Shown: piece by piece, positions 15,245 to 24,694 of the stretch
How the letters are laid out: each line of letters starts with the position of its first letter
Numbering within the stretch: position 1 is the first letter of the stretch
Assembly: GCF_021545785.1 (NCBI RefSeq)
Contig: NZ_CP079801.1
Span: 2,418,001-2,482,000 of the forward strand
Direction: 5' to 3'
DNA length: 64,000 nucleotides
Source of the DNA: Halopseudomonas maritima
GTDB lineage: Bacteria; Pseudomonadota; Gammaproteobacteria; Pseudomonadales; Pseudomonadaceae
Made by a program: the position numbers and the translations under genes
The notes under the pieces: generated by a model
Seen by the model: the letters and a program-made list of their open reading frames with translations, nothing else
Databases searched by the model: none
Told to the model about the DNA's origin: nothing

Positions 15245-17912
15245 TTTCTTCACGCTCTCTGTAACCGGGGATGCCATCATCAAGAAGGCTGTGTACTTCG
15301 TTGCCGCTGACGCTGCCAAGGCCCTTCAGGACCACCTGCAGGAAGATACCGCGGTTGGATTCGTCGCGGGCGACGGATTCGAACTCGTTGTAGTCGACCC
15401 AGTAGCGGTTGATGACGCGCAGCTTCCAGCAGCAGCTGTCGTACTCCAGACCGCCAAAGGCTTCGAGGGTTCGATCTTCGGCAAAGTCATGCTGCCAGCG
15501 GCCGATCAGGCTCCACTGCGGGTTCAACGGCCACATGAACGAGAGGTCGGACTGGTCGATACGGCTGTCCGGGTCGCGCTGGAAGGTGCCGGTCAGCGCG
15601 TTGTAGGTGTTGACGTTGTTGCGGTAGCGATAGCCCATGTTCAGCACCTTGCGCGGCTCGGGCTGGTAGTGGGCGAAGACGCTGCCAGCGTCGCTGCTGC
15701 TGTCGTCCGGATCCCAGATGATGTCGCTGTTGACGCGCCAGGCATCGCTGACCCGGTACATCAACTCCGCGGCGTACGCTGAGGAGGAGGAGGTGTCGGC
15801 GCTGCGCGCTACACCGTTGGCGTCGAGCATCTGCACTTCACGGTCGCGGAAGTACAGCACCTGGCCGAAGCTGGCGCGGGCGCGCTCGGTGCCGTCGGCT
15901 TCCAGCGCGCGGCTGGTCACACCGAGCGACAGCTGATTGGCATCGGCCACGCGATCCCGGCCGCTGAAGCGGTTGTCGCGGAACAGCGAGCTGTAGCTGA
16001 AGGTGTTCTGGTTGGTGTCGAACAGCGGCTGGTCGTTCTGGTCTTCGTGCGGCGCGTACAGGTAGAAGGCGCGCGGCTCCAGGGTCTGGCGCAGGCCCTT
16101 GCCGAACCAGCTGGTGTCGCGGTCGAAGTACAGGCCGGCGTCCAGCGCCGCCACCGGCACCGTGCTGGATGGCGTGGTGTTGGCATCGGCGTAGTTGAAG
16201 CCATCGGCGCGCGCGTCGAAGTCCAGATCATAGTAGGTGCTCTGGGTGCGCACGCTGGGCGTGACAAAGGCCCAGCTGTTGCGCCAGGGGTAGCTGAGCT
16301 TGGGACTCACGCTGACGCGGTGGCCGGTGGCGCGCTGCAACCCGGTCAGGTTCTCGTCCGGGGTCAGGATCGGGTTGCCTAGGGCGTCAAGCTGAATACC
16401 GTCCTGGCCAGTGATAAAACCGTTGTCCAGGTCTCGGTCGAAGTAGACATACTCAAGGTCGTAGCCGAAGCGCAGACCGCTGTCACCCAGCCAGTTGGCG
16501 CCGTCCAGGCGCAGTTGCGGCAGGCGCTCGTACGGCGTCAGCGAGGTGATGGTGGCCAGCTCGTAGGCGTGTACTCCAGCGCGGAAGCGCCAGCCATCGC
16601 CACGATAGGTGATACCGGCTCGCTGGTTCACGTAGGTATCCGAGCGGGCTTCCAGGGCAGTGTTCAAGTCCTGGAAGTAGAAGGGGTCGCTGATATCGAC
16701 GTAGTTGACATCGGTACTCCAGCGGCTCTGCAGACCACCCTGGTGCTGCCAGCCGTAGAGCCAGCGATTTTCGTTGTACTCGCTGTCGTTCAGGAAGGCG
16801 GCGGTCAGGCTGCCTTCGTTGTCCGGCTTCTTGTAGCGGAATTCGCCTTCCATCTGCAGGCCGCGCTCAGACAGGTAGCGCGGGTACAGGGTGGCATCGT
16901 AGTTCGGCGCCAGGTTGATGTAGTAGGGTGTCTCGATCTCGGTGCCGTTGTCGGTCGAGTGGCTGAAGCTCGGTGGCAACAGGCCGGTCTGGCGACGGTC
17001 GTCGATCGGGAAGTAGATGTACGGGGTGTAGAACACCGGTACGTCCTTGACCCGCAGGGTAACGTGACGCGCCTCGCCCCAGCCCTTCTCGCGGTCCAGC
17101 TCGATGTCGTCGCCATGCAGCGCCCAGCTGTTTTGGCCGGGTTCGCAGGTGGTGTAACTGCCGTCGCTGATGACGATGACAGCGTCGTCACGGCGCATCA
17201 GCCGGCTGGCGGTGCCCCGGGCGCGAGCATCGTGAACCACGTATTGGACGCCATCGATACGGGTTTCGCCGTTGTCGATGCGCATGCTGGCCTGGTCGCC
17301 CAATACCAGAACGCCCTGGTCGCGCAGGCGTACATTGCCTTCGAGCATGGCCTGGGCGTTGGCCTGGTCAAAACTCGCCTGGTCAGAACGGGCCTGCAGG
17401 CGGCCCTGGCGCAGCAGCACGTCGCCCTCCAGCACCCCGGTCTGGTTGCCTTGCTCGAAACGACTGCTGTCGGCTGAGGCGTAGACCGGCAGTTGGTCAA
17501 AGGGCGTGGCATCGTCGCGACCGGTGCGTTCCGGCTCAATGTAGGCGCCGCCACAATAGGGGGCAATGGCGGCTTGCTGCTCAGCACTGAGTTGTTCACG
17601 TGGGACCCAGTCCAGCTGGCTGAAATCAGTGCTGCCGGTGGCGCGGCTGGCCGCAGCGGCTGCGGCGGCGCCAGCGCTGACCGCCACGGCGCTCTCTGCG
17701 ACCGGGGCGGGATTCGGGGCCGGGGCGGGTGCGGCTTTTGGCGGTCTGGGTGGCAGCTCGCCACGGGCTTGCAGTGGCTCGCAGGCCCAGCTGTTGCCCG
17801 CCGGGCGGCATTGCACCTGGTTGGCAGCGGCGCTTAAGGGCTGGACCAGCAGCAGTGAGCTGGCCAGCAACATGGGAAAGGAGGAGCGAAACGGTGGAGT
17901 GCGGTAGGCCAT
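15234..17912 (-). CDS. lptD: LPS-assembly outer-membrane protein LptD
   Basis: 892 residues; inserts lipopolysaccharide into the outer leaflet together with LptE. The ATG at 17912 (MAYRTPPFRSSFPML) starts a signal peptide ending near PLSAAA. After a Pro/Ala-rich linker (about residues 50-100) comes the OstA/LptA-like jellyroll, then a long beta-barrel. The Cys pair in DSCCWKL near the C-terminus and N-terminal cysteines correspond to those forming the inter-domain disulfides in E. coli. First gene of the operon running to glpE; divergent from amgK. Confidence 0.96.
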   Translation of the reverse strand: MAYRTPPFRSSFPMLLASSLLLVQPLSAAANQVQCRPAGNSWACEPLQARGELPPRPPKAAPAPAPNPAPVAESAVAVSAGAAAAAAASRATGSTDFSQLDWVPREQLSAEQQAAIAPYCGGAYIEPERTGRDDATPFDQLPVYASADSSRFEQGNQTGVLEGDVLLRQGRLQARSDQASFDQANAQAMLEGNVRLRDQGVLVLGDQASMRIDNGETRIDGVQYVVHDARARGTASRLMRRDDAVIVISDGSYTTCEPGQNSWALHGDDIELDREKGWGEARHVTLRVKDVPVFYTPYIYFPIDDRRQTGLLPPSFSHSTDNGTEIETPYYINLAPNYDATLYPRYLSERGLQMEGEFRYKKPDNEGSLTAAFLNDSEYNENRWLYGWQHQGGLQSRWSTDVNYVDISDPFYFQDLNTALEARSDTYVNQRAGITYRGDGWRFRAGVHAYELATITSLTPYERLPQLRLDGANWLGDSGLRFGYDLEYVYFDRDLDNGFITGQDGIQLDALGNPILTPDENLTGLQRATGHRVSVSPKLSYPWRNSWAFVTPSVRTQSTYYDLDFDARADGFNYADANTTPSSTVPVAALDAGLYFDRDTSWFGKGLRQTLEPRAFYLYAPHEDQNDQPLFDTNQNTFSYSSLFRDNRFSGRDRVADANQLSLGVTSRALEADGTERARASFGQVLYFRDREVQMLDANGVARSADTSSSSAYAAELMYRVSDAWRVNSDIIWDPDDSSSDAGSVFAHYQPEPRKVLNMGYRYRNNVNTYNALTGTFQRDPDSRIDQSDLSFMWPLNPQWSLIGRWQHDFAEDRTLEAFGGLEYDSCCWKLRVINRYWVDYNEFESVARDESNRGIFLQVVLKGLGSVSGNEVHSLLDDGIPGYREREENAF

Positions 17913-18077
17913 TATGTCGTTATCCGGGCTTCCAGTCGGTGCGTGCTCGTGACGCCTTGTACGAGGAGAGTGCAATCTGCATGCTGTGTCAGTCGAGCAA
18001 GATAACGGATAATAAAGCATTGGGCGATGCCTGAGTACGAATTGGCACGGCAACTGACAGGCGAGATTGGGATATTG

Positions 18078-19097
18078 ATGGATTCACGACAGCAACAAAT
18101 GCACGAGTGGTTGGCAGGTGCGCTTGCGCAAGCTGCTGCAACCCTGCACTGGGGGGATTTGCCCAAGGGTGAGCTGGCGCCGGCCAGCGCCGATGCCAGT
18201 TTTCGACGCTATTTTCGCTGGCAGGCGGGCGGACACAGCCTGATCATCATGGATGCGCCGCCGGAGCACGAGAACAGCGAGCCTTTTGTGCGTATTACCG
18301 GCTTGCTGCAGGATGCCGGTGTGCGGGTGCCGCGCATTTTCGCCCAGGATCTGGGGCAGGGCTTTCTGTTGCTCGAGGACATGGGCGCCCAAACCTACCT
18401 GCAGTACATCCAGCAGGGCGTTAGCGACGACGAGCTGGAGCGCCTGTTCAGCGACGCTATCGCCAGTCTGATCCGCTGGCAGCGGGCCAGCCGCCCTGGC
18501 GTACTGCCTGAGTACGATGAGGCGGTGCTGCGCCGTGAGCTGGCGCTGTTTCCAGACTGGTACGTGGCGCGTGTGCTGGAGCGTGAGCTGACGCCAGAGC
18601 AGCGACGCCTGTGGGATAGGGTGCAGCAGCTCGTGCTGGACAGCAACCTGGCTGAGGCGCAGGTGTACGTGCACCGTGATTACATGCCGCGCAACCTGAT
18701 GGTGGCTGCCGGCGAGCCTGGAGTGCTGGATTTTCAGGATGCCCTCTATGGCCCGATCAGTTACGACGTGACCTCGCTGTTTGCCGATGCTTTTTTCAGT
18801 TGGCCGGTGGCCGAGCGACGCCAATGGCTGCAGCGCTACTGGCAGCAGGCTGTCGCGGCTGGGTTGCCGGTGCCGGCGCAGCTCGGCGACTTTCTGGATC
18901 AGGCGCGGCTGATGGGCGTGCAGCGCCACCTCAAGGTTCTGGGGATCTTCGCGCGTATCTGTCACCGCGACGGCAAGCCCCATTACCTGGCCGATGCGCC
19001 GCGCTTTGTCGGTTATCTGCGTGAGGCCTGCGCCGAGGATGTGCGGCTGCAGCCGCTGGTCGAGCTGCTTGATAGTCTGGGGATACCTGCGGCATGA
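18078..19097 (+). CDS. amgK: Anomeric N-acetylmuramate/N-acetylglucosamine kinase AmgK
   Basis: 339 residues, aminoglycoside-phosphotransferase fold. AmgK phosphorylates the anomeric carbon of MurNAc (and GlcNAc) in the cell-wall recycling shortcut of pseudomonads, which by-passes de novo MurNAc synthesis and gives intrinsic fosfomycin tolerance. The catalytic loop is HRDYMPRN, followed by LDFQDALYGP. The ATG at 18078 gives the family length and has GGGA upstream. The ATG of murU overlaps its stop. Divergent from lptD. Confidence 0.93.
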   Translation: MDSRQQQMHEWLAGALAQAAATLHWGDLPKGELAPASADASFRRYFRWQAGGHSLIIMDAPPEHENSEPFVRITGLLQDAGVRVPRIFAQDLGQGFLLLEDMGAQTYLQYIQQGVSDDELERLFSDAIASLIRWQRASRPGVLPEYDEAVLRRELALFPDWYVARVLERELTPEQRRLWDRVQQLVLDSNLAEAQVYVHRDYMPRNLMVAAGEPGVLDFQDALYGPISYDVTSLFADAFFSWPVAERRQWLQRYWQQAVAAGLPVPAQLGDFLDQARLMGVQRHLKVLGIFARICHRDGKPHYLADAPRFVGYLREACAEDVRLQPLVELLDSLGIPAA

Positions 19098-19759
19098 AGG
19101 CGATGATTCTGGCGGCGGGCAAGGGCGAACGCATGCGCCCGCTGACGTTGCACACACCCAAGCCGCTGCTCAAGGTTGGCGACAAGCCGTTGCTGCAGTG
19201 GCATATCGAGGCGCTGGCGGCAGCGGGGCTGCGTGAACTGGTGATCAACCACGCCTGGCTGGGCGAACAGATCGAAGCCTTCTTTGCCGATGGCGCAGCG
19301 CTGGGCGTGCGGATTGCCTGGTCGGCTGAGGGCGAACCGCTGGAAACCGGCGGCGGTATACGTCGGGCGCTGCCGCTGCTGGGCGATGGCCCCTTTGTGC
19401 TGGTTAATGGCGACGTCTGGACAGATTTTGACTTTACCGGTTTCAGCTTGCCGCCCGGCAAGTTGGCCCATCTGGTGTTGATCGACAATCCGGCGCATAA
19501 CCCCAATGGCGACTTTTTGCTGCAGGGTGAACAGGTAGGCAACCCCAAGGCAGGCGAGCAGGGCCTGACCTACAGCGGTATCGCGGTGCTGCATCCGGGG
19601 TTGCTGGCTGACCAGTCGCACGGCGCCTTTGCCCTGGCGCCGCTGCTGCGCCAGGCGGCCGACCTGGGACGTGTCAGTGGTGAGCATTTTCGTGGCCAGT
19701 GGATCGATGTGGGTACGCCGCAGCGGCTGGTCGACGCTGATCGGCAGGCGAGGGCTTAA
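19094..19759 (+). CDS. murU: N-acetylmuramate alpha-1-phosphate uridylyltransferase MurU
   Basis: 221 residues, nucleotidyltransferase of the sugar-phosphate type. It makes UDP-MurNAc from MurNAc-1-phosphate, the product of the neighbouring AmgK. The N-terminal MILAAGKGERMRPLT is the NTP-binding signature, and LVNGDVWTDFDF carries the metal-binding Asp. Overlap of 4 nt with amgK supports co-translation. Confidence 0.94.
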   Translation: MKAMILAAGKGERMRPLTLHTPKPLLKVGDKPLLQWHIEALAAAGLRELVINHAWLGEQIEAFFADGAALGVRIAWSAEGEPLETGGGIRRALPLLGDGPFVLVNGDVWTDFDFTGFSLPPGKLAHLVLIDNPAHNPNGDFLLQGEQVGNPKAGEQGLTYSGIAVLHPGLLADQSHGAFALAPLLRQAADLGRVSGEHFRGQWIDVGTPQRLVDADRQARA

Positions 19760-19761
19760 GC

Positions 19762-20550
19762 GTGCTCTGGCCGGTCACGGTGATGGGCGCGCTGGTTGGA
19801 GGGCTGGGCGGCGCGCTGCCAGGTGCGTTGCTGGGGGCGGTAGTCGGACATGCGCTGGATCGGTATTGGCAGCTGCGGCGTTGGCGCGACTTGCCGATAC
19901 GCTTGGCGGAGCTGCGCACTGGCCCCGCCGACTTCGAGCGTGTGTTGTTTTTGTGCCTCGGCAGGCTGGCCAAGGCCAGCGGGCGAGTCAGTCAGGTGCA
20001 CCTGCAGTTGGCGCGTGATCTGATGCAGCTGTATCGGTTGGACGAGGCCGCGTGCCTGCGCGCCATGCACGACTTCAATCAAGGCAAAACGGCGGCCGAT
20101 CTTCGCCCCTTGGTGCGCGCCCTGCGCAAGCGCGAGCCAGCCCGCGCTGCGGAATTGCTCGACAGCTGCTGGCGCATGGCGGTGGTGCCGGGGCAACTGA
20201 GCGACGAGGTTCGCACCCTGCTGGCCGACTGGGCGGCAGAGGCCGGCTTGGCGCAGTCCGAGCAGCAGCGCATGCATCAGCGTCATCAGCGCACCCAGGC
20301 GCCGCCGCGCAGTCGCTCAGCGGTACCGCGTCAGGATGCCCTGCGGCGCGCCGCCAGTCTGCTCAAGGTCGATCTGGCTGATTCGCCAGAGGTGATCAAG
20401 CGTGCCTACCGTCGGCAATTGAGCTTGCACCATCCCGACAAGCTGGCAGCTCGGGGCGCCGGCAATGTGGAGCAGGGCAACGCCGGGGAGCGCATTCGGC
20501 AGATTCAGGAGGCGTATGAGCTGCTGCGCCGACACAAGGGGTTTCGCTAA
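19762..20550 (+). CDS. djlA: DjlA-like J-domain co-chaperone
   Basis: 262 residues. A Gly-rich hydrophobic N-terminal segment (about 1-30, one membrane span) is followed by a helical TerB-like middle region and a C-terminal J domain (about 200-262) with the HPD motif in LHHPDKLAA. The layout is that of DjlA, a membrane-anchored DnaK partner. The start is a GTG 2 nt after murU. Family assignment is by architecture; the partner process is not shown. Confidence 0.82.
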   Translation: MLWPVTVMGALVGGLGGALPGALLGAVVGHALDRYWQLRRWRDLPIRLAELRTGPADFERVLFLCLGRLAKASGRVSQVHLQLARDLMQLYRLDEAACLRAMHDFNQGKTAADLRPLVRALRKREPARAAELLDSCWRMAVVPGQLSDEVRTLLADWAAEAGLAQSEQQRMHQRHQRTQAPPRSRSAVPRQDALRRAASLLKVDLADSPEVIKRAYRRQLSLHHPDKLAARGAGNVEQGNAGERIRQIQEAYELLRRHKGFR

Positions 20551-20571
20551 GCTCTGCCGTGGGGCTGCTCT

Positions 20572-21534
20572 TCAGGGTGTCTCGCCCGTCTCGGGTGTGG
20601 GCTGGGCTGGCCGGTAGTTGGCTTCCAGCCAGCCTTGCAGGCGCTTACCAATTATCTCTTGCGCCACCGCCGAGCGCTGTATCGGTGCCAGGTCCAGTTG
20701 GCGATAGGCGTTGTGGCCGGCGCGGCGGGCGACGCGCAGGTGGTCGGCGGCTTGCGCCTGGCCCAGCGGGCTGTCTCGGTCGAGCATTTCCAGCATGGGC
20801 TTGTCCCAGCCCTCCAGCAGGCTGCTCAGGCTCGGACGCTCGGCTGCGGCGGGCTGGCGCGCCTCGAAGAGCACCATGGCCTGCGGCGGCTGCTCCGGTG
20901 GCGTGCTGTCGGTCGCCAGCAGGGCCCAGTAGCCGGCGTCGCGACGGGCGACCAGGCTGATCTGCTCGGCCCCCTCAGCCTGCAAGACCTGTAGCGCGGC
21001 GGTGATCAGGCCGCCGGCAGCCGTGCCGTAATCCAGGCTAACGGCTGGCGCTGGGTCGTCGGCAGGCTCGCTGCCGGCCAGCATGGCGGGGTCGGCGCCA
21101 GGTTCGGCTTCGGCAGGCGGCTGGTTGGCTGGATCGGCGATGGGCGGACTGATGATGGTAGGGCTGTCGGGCGCATCGGGCAGGGTGATGGCCAGCGTGT
21201 GCCAGCCGGCGTCGCTCAACTGGCGCCGCGCCGGGCCGATCAGTTCGGGCCAGTCGGCGTGCTCACCGGCCCCCGCAATCAGCAGCACGCCGCCCAGTGG
21301 TTCAGGCCTGGCGGCTGGCAGAAACAGGCCAAATAGCGACTCGCCGTTGAACTCCAGCTGTCGTTGCTCCTCGGTTGGCGTTTCGCGCTGTAGCACGTCG
21401 CGGTACAGGGCGCTGCGTGACAGAGCATCGACGCGTTCGCTCGGCGTGCTGATCGCACCGGCATCGGGCTCAGGCTCTTGGGCGGCGGCGTGGTTGGCGA
21501 GGCAGAGCAGCGCAATCAGGGCTGGCAGGCGCAT
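20572..21534 (-). CDS. DUF3530 family secreted protein
   Basis: About 320 residues with a signal peptide (MRLPALIALLCLANHAAAQ). It resembles the DUF3530 family of predicted alpha/beta-hydrolase-like proteins found in pseudomonads: GVLLIAGAGEHADWPELI and PALISLVARRDAGYWALL-like segments. A Pro/Ala/Asp/Glu-rich linker lies near residues 135-165. The function is unknown. An upstream in-frame ATG at 21561 is possible; I prefer 21534 because of the signal peptide and a GGAA upstream. Divergent from rpe. Confidence 0.72.
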   Translation of the reverse strand: MRLPALIALLCLANHAAAQEPEPDAGAISTPSERVDALSRSALYRDVLQRETPTEEQRQLEFNGESLFGLFLPAARPEPLGGVLLIAGAGEHADWPELIGPARRQLSDAGWHTLAITLPDAPDSPTIISPPIADPANQPPAEAEPGADPAMLAGSEPADDPAPAVSLDYGTAAGGLITAALQVLQAEGAEQISLVARRDAGYWALLATDSTPPEQPPQAMVLFEARQPAAAERPSLSSLLEGWDKPMLEMLDRDSPLGQAQAADHLRVARRAGHNAYRQLDLAPIQRSAVAQEIIGKRLQGWLEANYRPAQPTPETGETP

Positions 21535-21671
21535 GGGCAGGTTCCGTCGGGCGGTTGACATGTCATCCGGCTGGGCTAGGCCAGCGGGCGCTCGGGTCTG
21601 CGCCGAGTATAACAGCGGCGGATGGGGTACACTGGCGGCCTTTTCCGTGTTCGTTTCTGTTGAGGTTTGCC

Positions 21672-22346
21672 ATGCCTGATTACGCCATCGCGCCGTCCAT
21701 TCTGTCCGCCGATTTTGCCCGTCTTGGTGAAGACGTCGACCGGGTGCTGGCAGCGGGTGCCGATATTGTTCACTTTGATGTCATGGACAACCACTATGTG
21801 CCCAACCTGACCATTGGGCCGATGGTGTGCACTGCGCTGCGCAAGTATGGCGTGACCGCGCCGATCGATGTGCATCTGATGGTCAAGCCGGTCGACCGCA
21901 TTATTGGCGACTTTCTCGAAGCCGGTGCCAGCTATATCACTTTCCACCCGGAAGCCTCCGAGCACATCGACCGGTCATTGCAGTTGATCAAGGACGGCGG
22001 CGCCAAGGCTGGCCTGGTATTCAACCCGGCGACGTCGCTGGATGCGCTCAAGTACGTGATGGACAAGGTCGATATGGTGCTGCTGATGAGCGTTAACCCT
22101 GGCTTTGGCGGCCAGAAGTTCATCCCGGGTACGCTGGATAAGCTGCGTGAAGCTCGTGCTCTGATCGACGCCAGCGGCCGTGAGATTCGTCTGGAAATCG
22201 ATGGTGGCGTCAACGAGCAGAACATCCGCGCCATCGCCGAAGCGGGCGCCGATACCTTCGTTGCCGGCTCCGCCATTTTCAACAAGCCGGACTACAAGGC
22301 AGTCATCGACAGCATGCGTGCGGAGCTGGCGCAGGTAAAACGCTGA
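21672..22346 (+). CDS. rpe: Ribulose-phosphate 3-epimerase
   Basis: 224 residues, TIM barrel. Interconverts ribulose-5-phosphate and xylulose-5-phosphate in the pentose phosphate pathway. Motifs: IAPSILSADFARLGEDV, HFDVMDNHYVPNLTIGP (metal ligands), VDVHLMVKP-type and EIDGGVNEQNI. The ATG follows GGTTTGCC. Separated from gph by 1 nt and followed by trpE, as in other pseudomonads. Confidence 0.97.
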   Translation: MPDYAIAPSILSADFARLGEDVDRVLAAGADIVHFDVMDNHYVPNLTIGPMVCTALRKYGVTAPIDVHLMVKPVDRIIGDFLEAGASYITFHPEASEHIDRSLQLIKDGGAKAGLVFNPATSLDALKYVMDKVDMVLLMSVNPGFGGQKFIPGTLDKLREARALIDASGREIRLEIDGGVNEQNIRAIAEAGADTFVAGSAIFNKPDYKAVIDSMRAELAQVKR

Positions 22347-22347
22347 G

Positions 22348-23028
22348 ATGTCGTCGCTGCGCGAGTTGTTTGCTGGCGAGCTGCCAAAGTTGGTGATGTT
22401 TGACCTGGACGGCACCCTGATCGACTCGGTGCCGGATCTGGCGGGTGCGGTTGATGTCATGCTGGATCAGCTGGGGCGCGCGCCGGCGGGCGTCGACAAG
22501 GTGCGTCATTGGGTGGGTAACGGCGCGCGGGTGCTGGTGCGCAGAGCGCTGGCCGATGACATCGAGCATGCGTCCATCAGCGAAGGCGATACCGAACAGG
22601 CGCTGGCGCTGTTTCTTGAGGCCTACGCCGGTGATCATTCGCGCAGCACGCTGTACCCGGGTGTGCGTCCCCTTCTCGATGCGCTGCAGCAGGTGGGCGT
22701 GCCGCTGGCGCTGATTACCAACAAGCCGAGCCGCTTCGTACCGGAGCTGCTCGCCGAAAAACAGCTCGATGGTTACTTCCGCTGGCTGGTGGGTGGCGAT
22801 ACTTTACCGGTACAAAAGCCTGATCCTGCGGCCTTGAACTGGGTAATGCAGCAGGCGGGCGTGGTGGCCGGGCAAGCATTGTTTGTCGGCGACTCGCGCA
22901 GTGATGTGCTGGCTGCCAAGGCCGCAGGGGTGCCGGTGGTGGCGGTCAGCTACGGCTACAATCACGGCCAGCCGATTGCCGCTGAAAACCCGGACCTGCT
23001 GGTTGATTCGCTAGACGCGCTCATATAG
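22348..23028 (+). CDS. gph: Phosphoglycolate phosphatase
   Basis: 226 residues, HAD superfamily. Removes phosphate from 2-phosphoglycolate formed from damaged DNA ends or oxygenation reactions. The nucleophile motif is FDLDGTLIDSVPDL; LITNKPSR (motif II) and FVGDSRSDVLAAKAAG (motif IV) are present. Starts 1 nt after the rpe stop, so the pair is an operon that may extend towards trpE. Confidence 0.94.
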   Translation: MSSLRELFAGELPKLVMFDLDGTLIDSVPDLAGAVDVMLDQLGRAPAGVDKVRHWVGNGARVLVRRALADDIEHASISEGDTEQALALFLEAYAGDHSRSTLYPGVRPLLDALQQVGVPLALITNKPSRFVPELLAEKQLDGYFRWLVGGDTLPVQKPDPAALNWVMQQAGVVAGQALFVGDSRSDVLAAKAAGVPVVAVSYGYNHGQPIAAENPDLLVDSLDALI

Positions 23029-23088
23029 GCTTGCCCGAGTATCCCCTCCAGTGATGGATCAGCCGTGTTTGTCAGCAATCGCAAACTG

Positions 23089-23133
23089 ATGAGAGTTATC
23101 AAGGCGCTCGCCCGCTGGCGTTGGCGTACCTGA
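23089..23133 (+). CDS. trpL: trp operon leader peptide TrpL
   Basis: A 14-residue reading frame, MRVIKALARWRWRT, with two near-adjacent Trp codons (23116-23118 and 23122-23124) and a TGA stop 70 nt before trpE. Tandem Trp codons in a short frame ahead of trpE are the hallmark of ribosome-mediated attenuation, and attenuation of trpE has been reported in pseudomonads. No strong ribosome-binding site is evident. The call rests on position and composition. Confidence 0.65.
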   Translation: MRVIKALARWRWRT

Positions 23134-23161
23134 ACTGTCTCGCTCGCCCCTGAGTGCGAGC
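23106..23161 (+). promoter_or_regulatory. Candidate trpE attenuator region
   Basis: GCTCGC occurs at 23106-23111 (inside trpL, just before the Trp codons) and again at 23142-23147. Both can pair with GCGAGC at 23156-23161, so the pairings exclude one another. GGCG within the Trp-codon stretch can also pair with CGCC at 23145-23148. A clear T-run after the distal hairpin is missing, so the exact terminator was not defined. Confidence 0.45.
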
Positions 23162-23203
23162 ACCCCTGTTTGCGTGTGACTTACCCTGCCTTTGAGGCTG
23201 ATC

Positions 23204-24682
23204 ATGACCCGAGACGAATTCCTTCGCCTGGCTGCCCAGGATTGCAACCGTGTACCTGTTGTTCGCGAGGTGCTGGCAGACCTTGAAACCCCGCTGTCCA
23301 CCTATCTGAAACTGGCCGATGGCGCCTACTCCTACTTGCTCGAATCGGTGCAGGGCGGTGAAAAGTGGGGGCGTTATTCCATTATCGGCCTGCCGGCGCG
23401 TACCGTGCTGCGCGTCGATGGCCACACCGCCACCGTGCTGGTTGATGGCGTCGAGCAGGAGCGTCACGAGTGTGCCGATCCGCTGGATTTTGTCGAAACC
23501 TTCAAGGCCCGTTACCGGGTGCCGAGCATTCCCGGCTTGCCGCGTTTCAATGGTGGCCTGGTTGGCTACTTCGGTTATGACTGCGTGCGTTACGTCGAGC
23601 CACGCCTGGCGGCCACCGTCAATCCGGATGTGCTGGGCACGCCGGACATCCTGCTGATGGTGTCGGATGAAGTGGTGGTGTTCGATAACCTCGCCGGCAA
23701 GCTGCACGCCATCGTGCTGGCCGACCCGAGCGCCGACGGTGCCTTTGAGCAGGCCAACGCCAGGCTGGATCAACTACTTGAGCAGCTGCGTCAGCCGACG
23801 CCGCCGCGTAAACTGCTGGACCTCGCCGCACCAGTGGACATTGATCTGGATTACCGCGCCAGTTTCACCCGCGACGATTACGAGCGGGCGGTCGACACCA
23901 TCAAGGAATACATCCTCGCCGGTGACTGCATGCAGGTGGTGCCGTCCCAGCGTATGAGCATCGACTTCAAGGCCGAGCCGATTGATCTGTACCGCGCCCT
24001 GCGCAGCCAGAACCCCACGCCTTATATGTACTTTTTCAACTTCGGTGACTTCCACGTGGTTGGCAGCTCGCCCGAAGTGCTGGTGCGTGTCGAAGAGGGT
24101 GAAGTTACCGTGCGCCCGATTGCCGGTACCCGTCCGCGCGGTGCGACCGAAGAAGCGGACCTAGCGCTGGAGCAGGACCTGCTGTCCGACGCCAAGGAAA
24201 TCGCTGAGCACCTGATGCTGATTGACCTGGGCCGCAACGACGTGGGTCGCGTGGCTGAGATCGGCAAGGTCAAGGTGACCGAGAAGATGGTTATCGAGCG
24301 CTACTCCAACGTCATGCACATCGTCTCCAACGTGCAGGGCCAGCTCAAGCCGGAGCTGACGGCAATGGACGCGCTGCGCGCCATTCTGCCGGCCGGCACG
24401 CTGTCCGGTGCACCGAAGATTCGCGCGATGGAGATCATCGACGAGCTGGAGCCGGTCAAGCGCGGTGTCTACGGCGGCGCGGTTGGCTACTGGGCGTGGA
24501 ATGGCAATATGGATACCGCTATCGCGATTCGCACCGCGGTGATCAAGGATGGCGAGCTGCATGTGCAGGCCGGTGGCGGTATTGTTGCCGACTCGGTGCC
24601 CGCGCTGGAGTGGGAAGAGACCATCAACAAGCGTCGCGCCATGTTCCGTGCGATTGCGCTCGCTGAACAATCGGCCCGGTAA
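23204..24682 (+). CDS. trpE: Anthranilate synthase component I
   Basis: 492 residues; converts chorismate to anthranilate with ammonia from TrpG, the first committed step to tryptophan. It has the Trp feedback motif LLESVQGG in the N-domain and the chorismate-binding signatures RPIAGTRPRG, HLMLIDLGRNDVGRV and GTLSGAPKIRAMEIIDELE. The ATG at 23204 matches family N-termini (MTRDEFLRLAAQ). It is followed by trpG after 12 bp, giving a continuous trpEGDC. Confidence 0.97.
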   Translation: MTRDEFLRLAAQDCNRVPVVREVLADLETPLSTYLKLADGAYSYLLESVQGGEKWGRYSIIGLPARTVLRVDGHTATVLVDGVEQERHECADPLDFVETFKARYRVPSIPGLPRFNGGLVGYFGYDCVRYVEPRLAATVNPDVLGTPDILLMVSDEVVVFDNLAGKLHAIVLADPSADGAFEQANARLDQLLEQLRQPTPPRKLLDLAAPVDIDLDYRASFTRDDYERAVDTIKEYILAGDCMQVVPSQRMSIDFKAEPIDLYRALRSQNPTPYMYFFNFGDFHVVGSSPEVLVRVEEGEVTVRPIAGTRPRGATEEADLALEQDLLSDAKEIAEHLMLIDLGRNDVGRVAEIGKVKVTEKMVIERYSNVMHIVSNVQGQLKPELTAMDALRAILPAGTLSGAPKIRAMEIIDELEPVKRGVYGGAVGYWAWNGNMDTAIAIRTAVIKDGELHVQAGGGIVADSVPALEWEETINKRRAMFRAIALAEQSAR

Positions 24683-24694
24683 AGGAGAAAAGCC

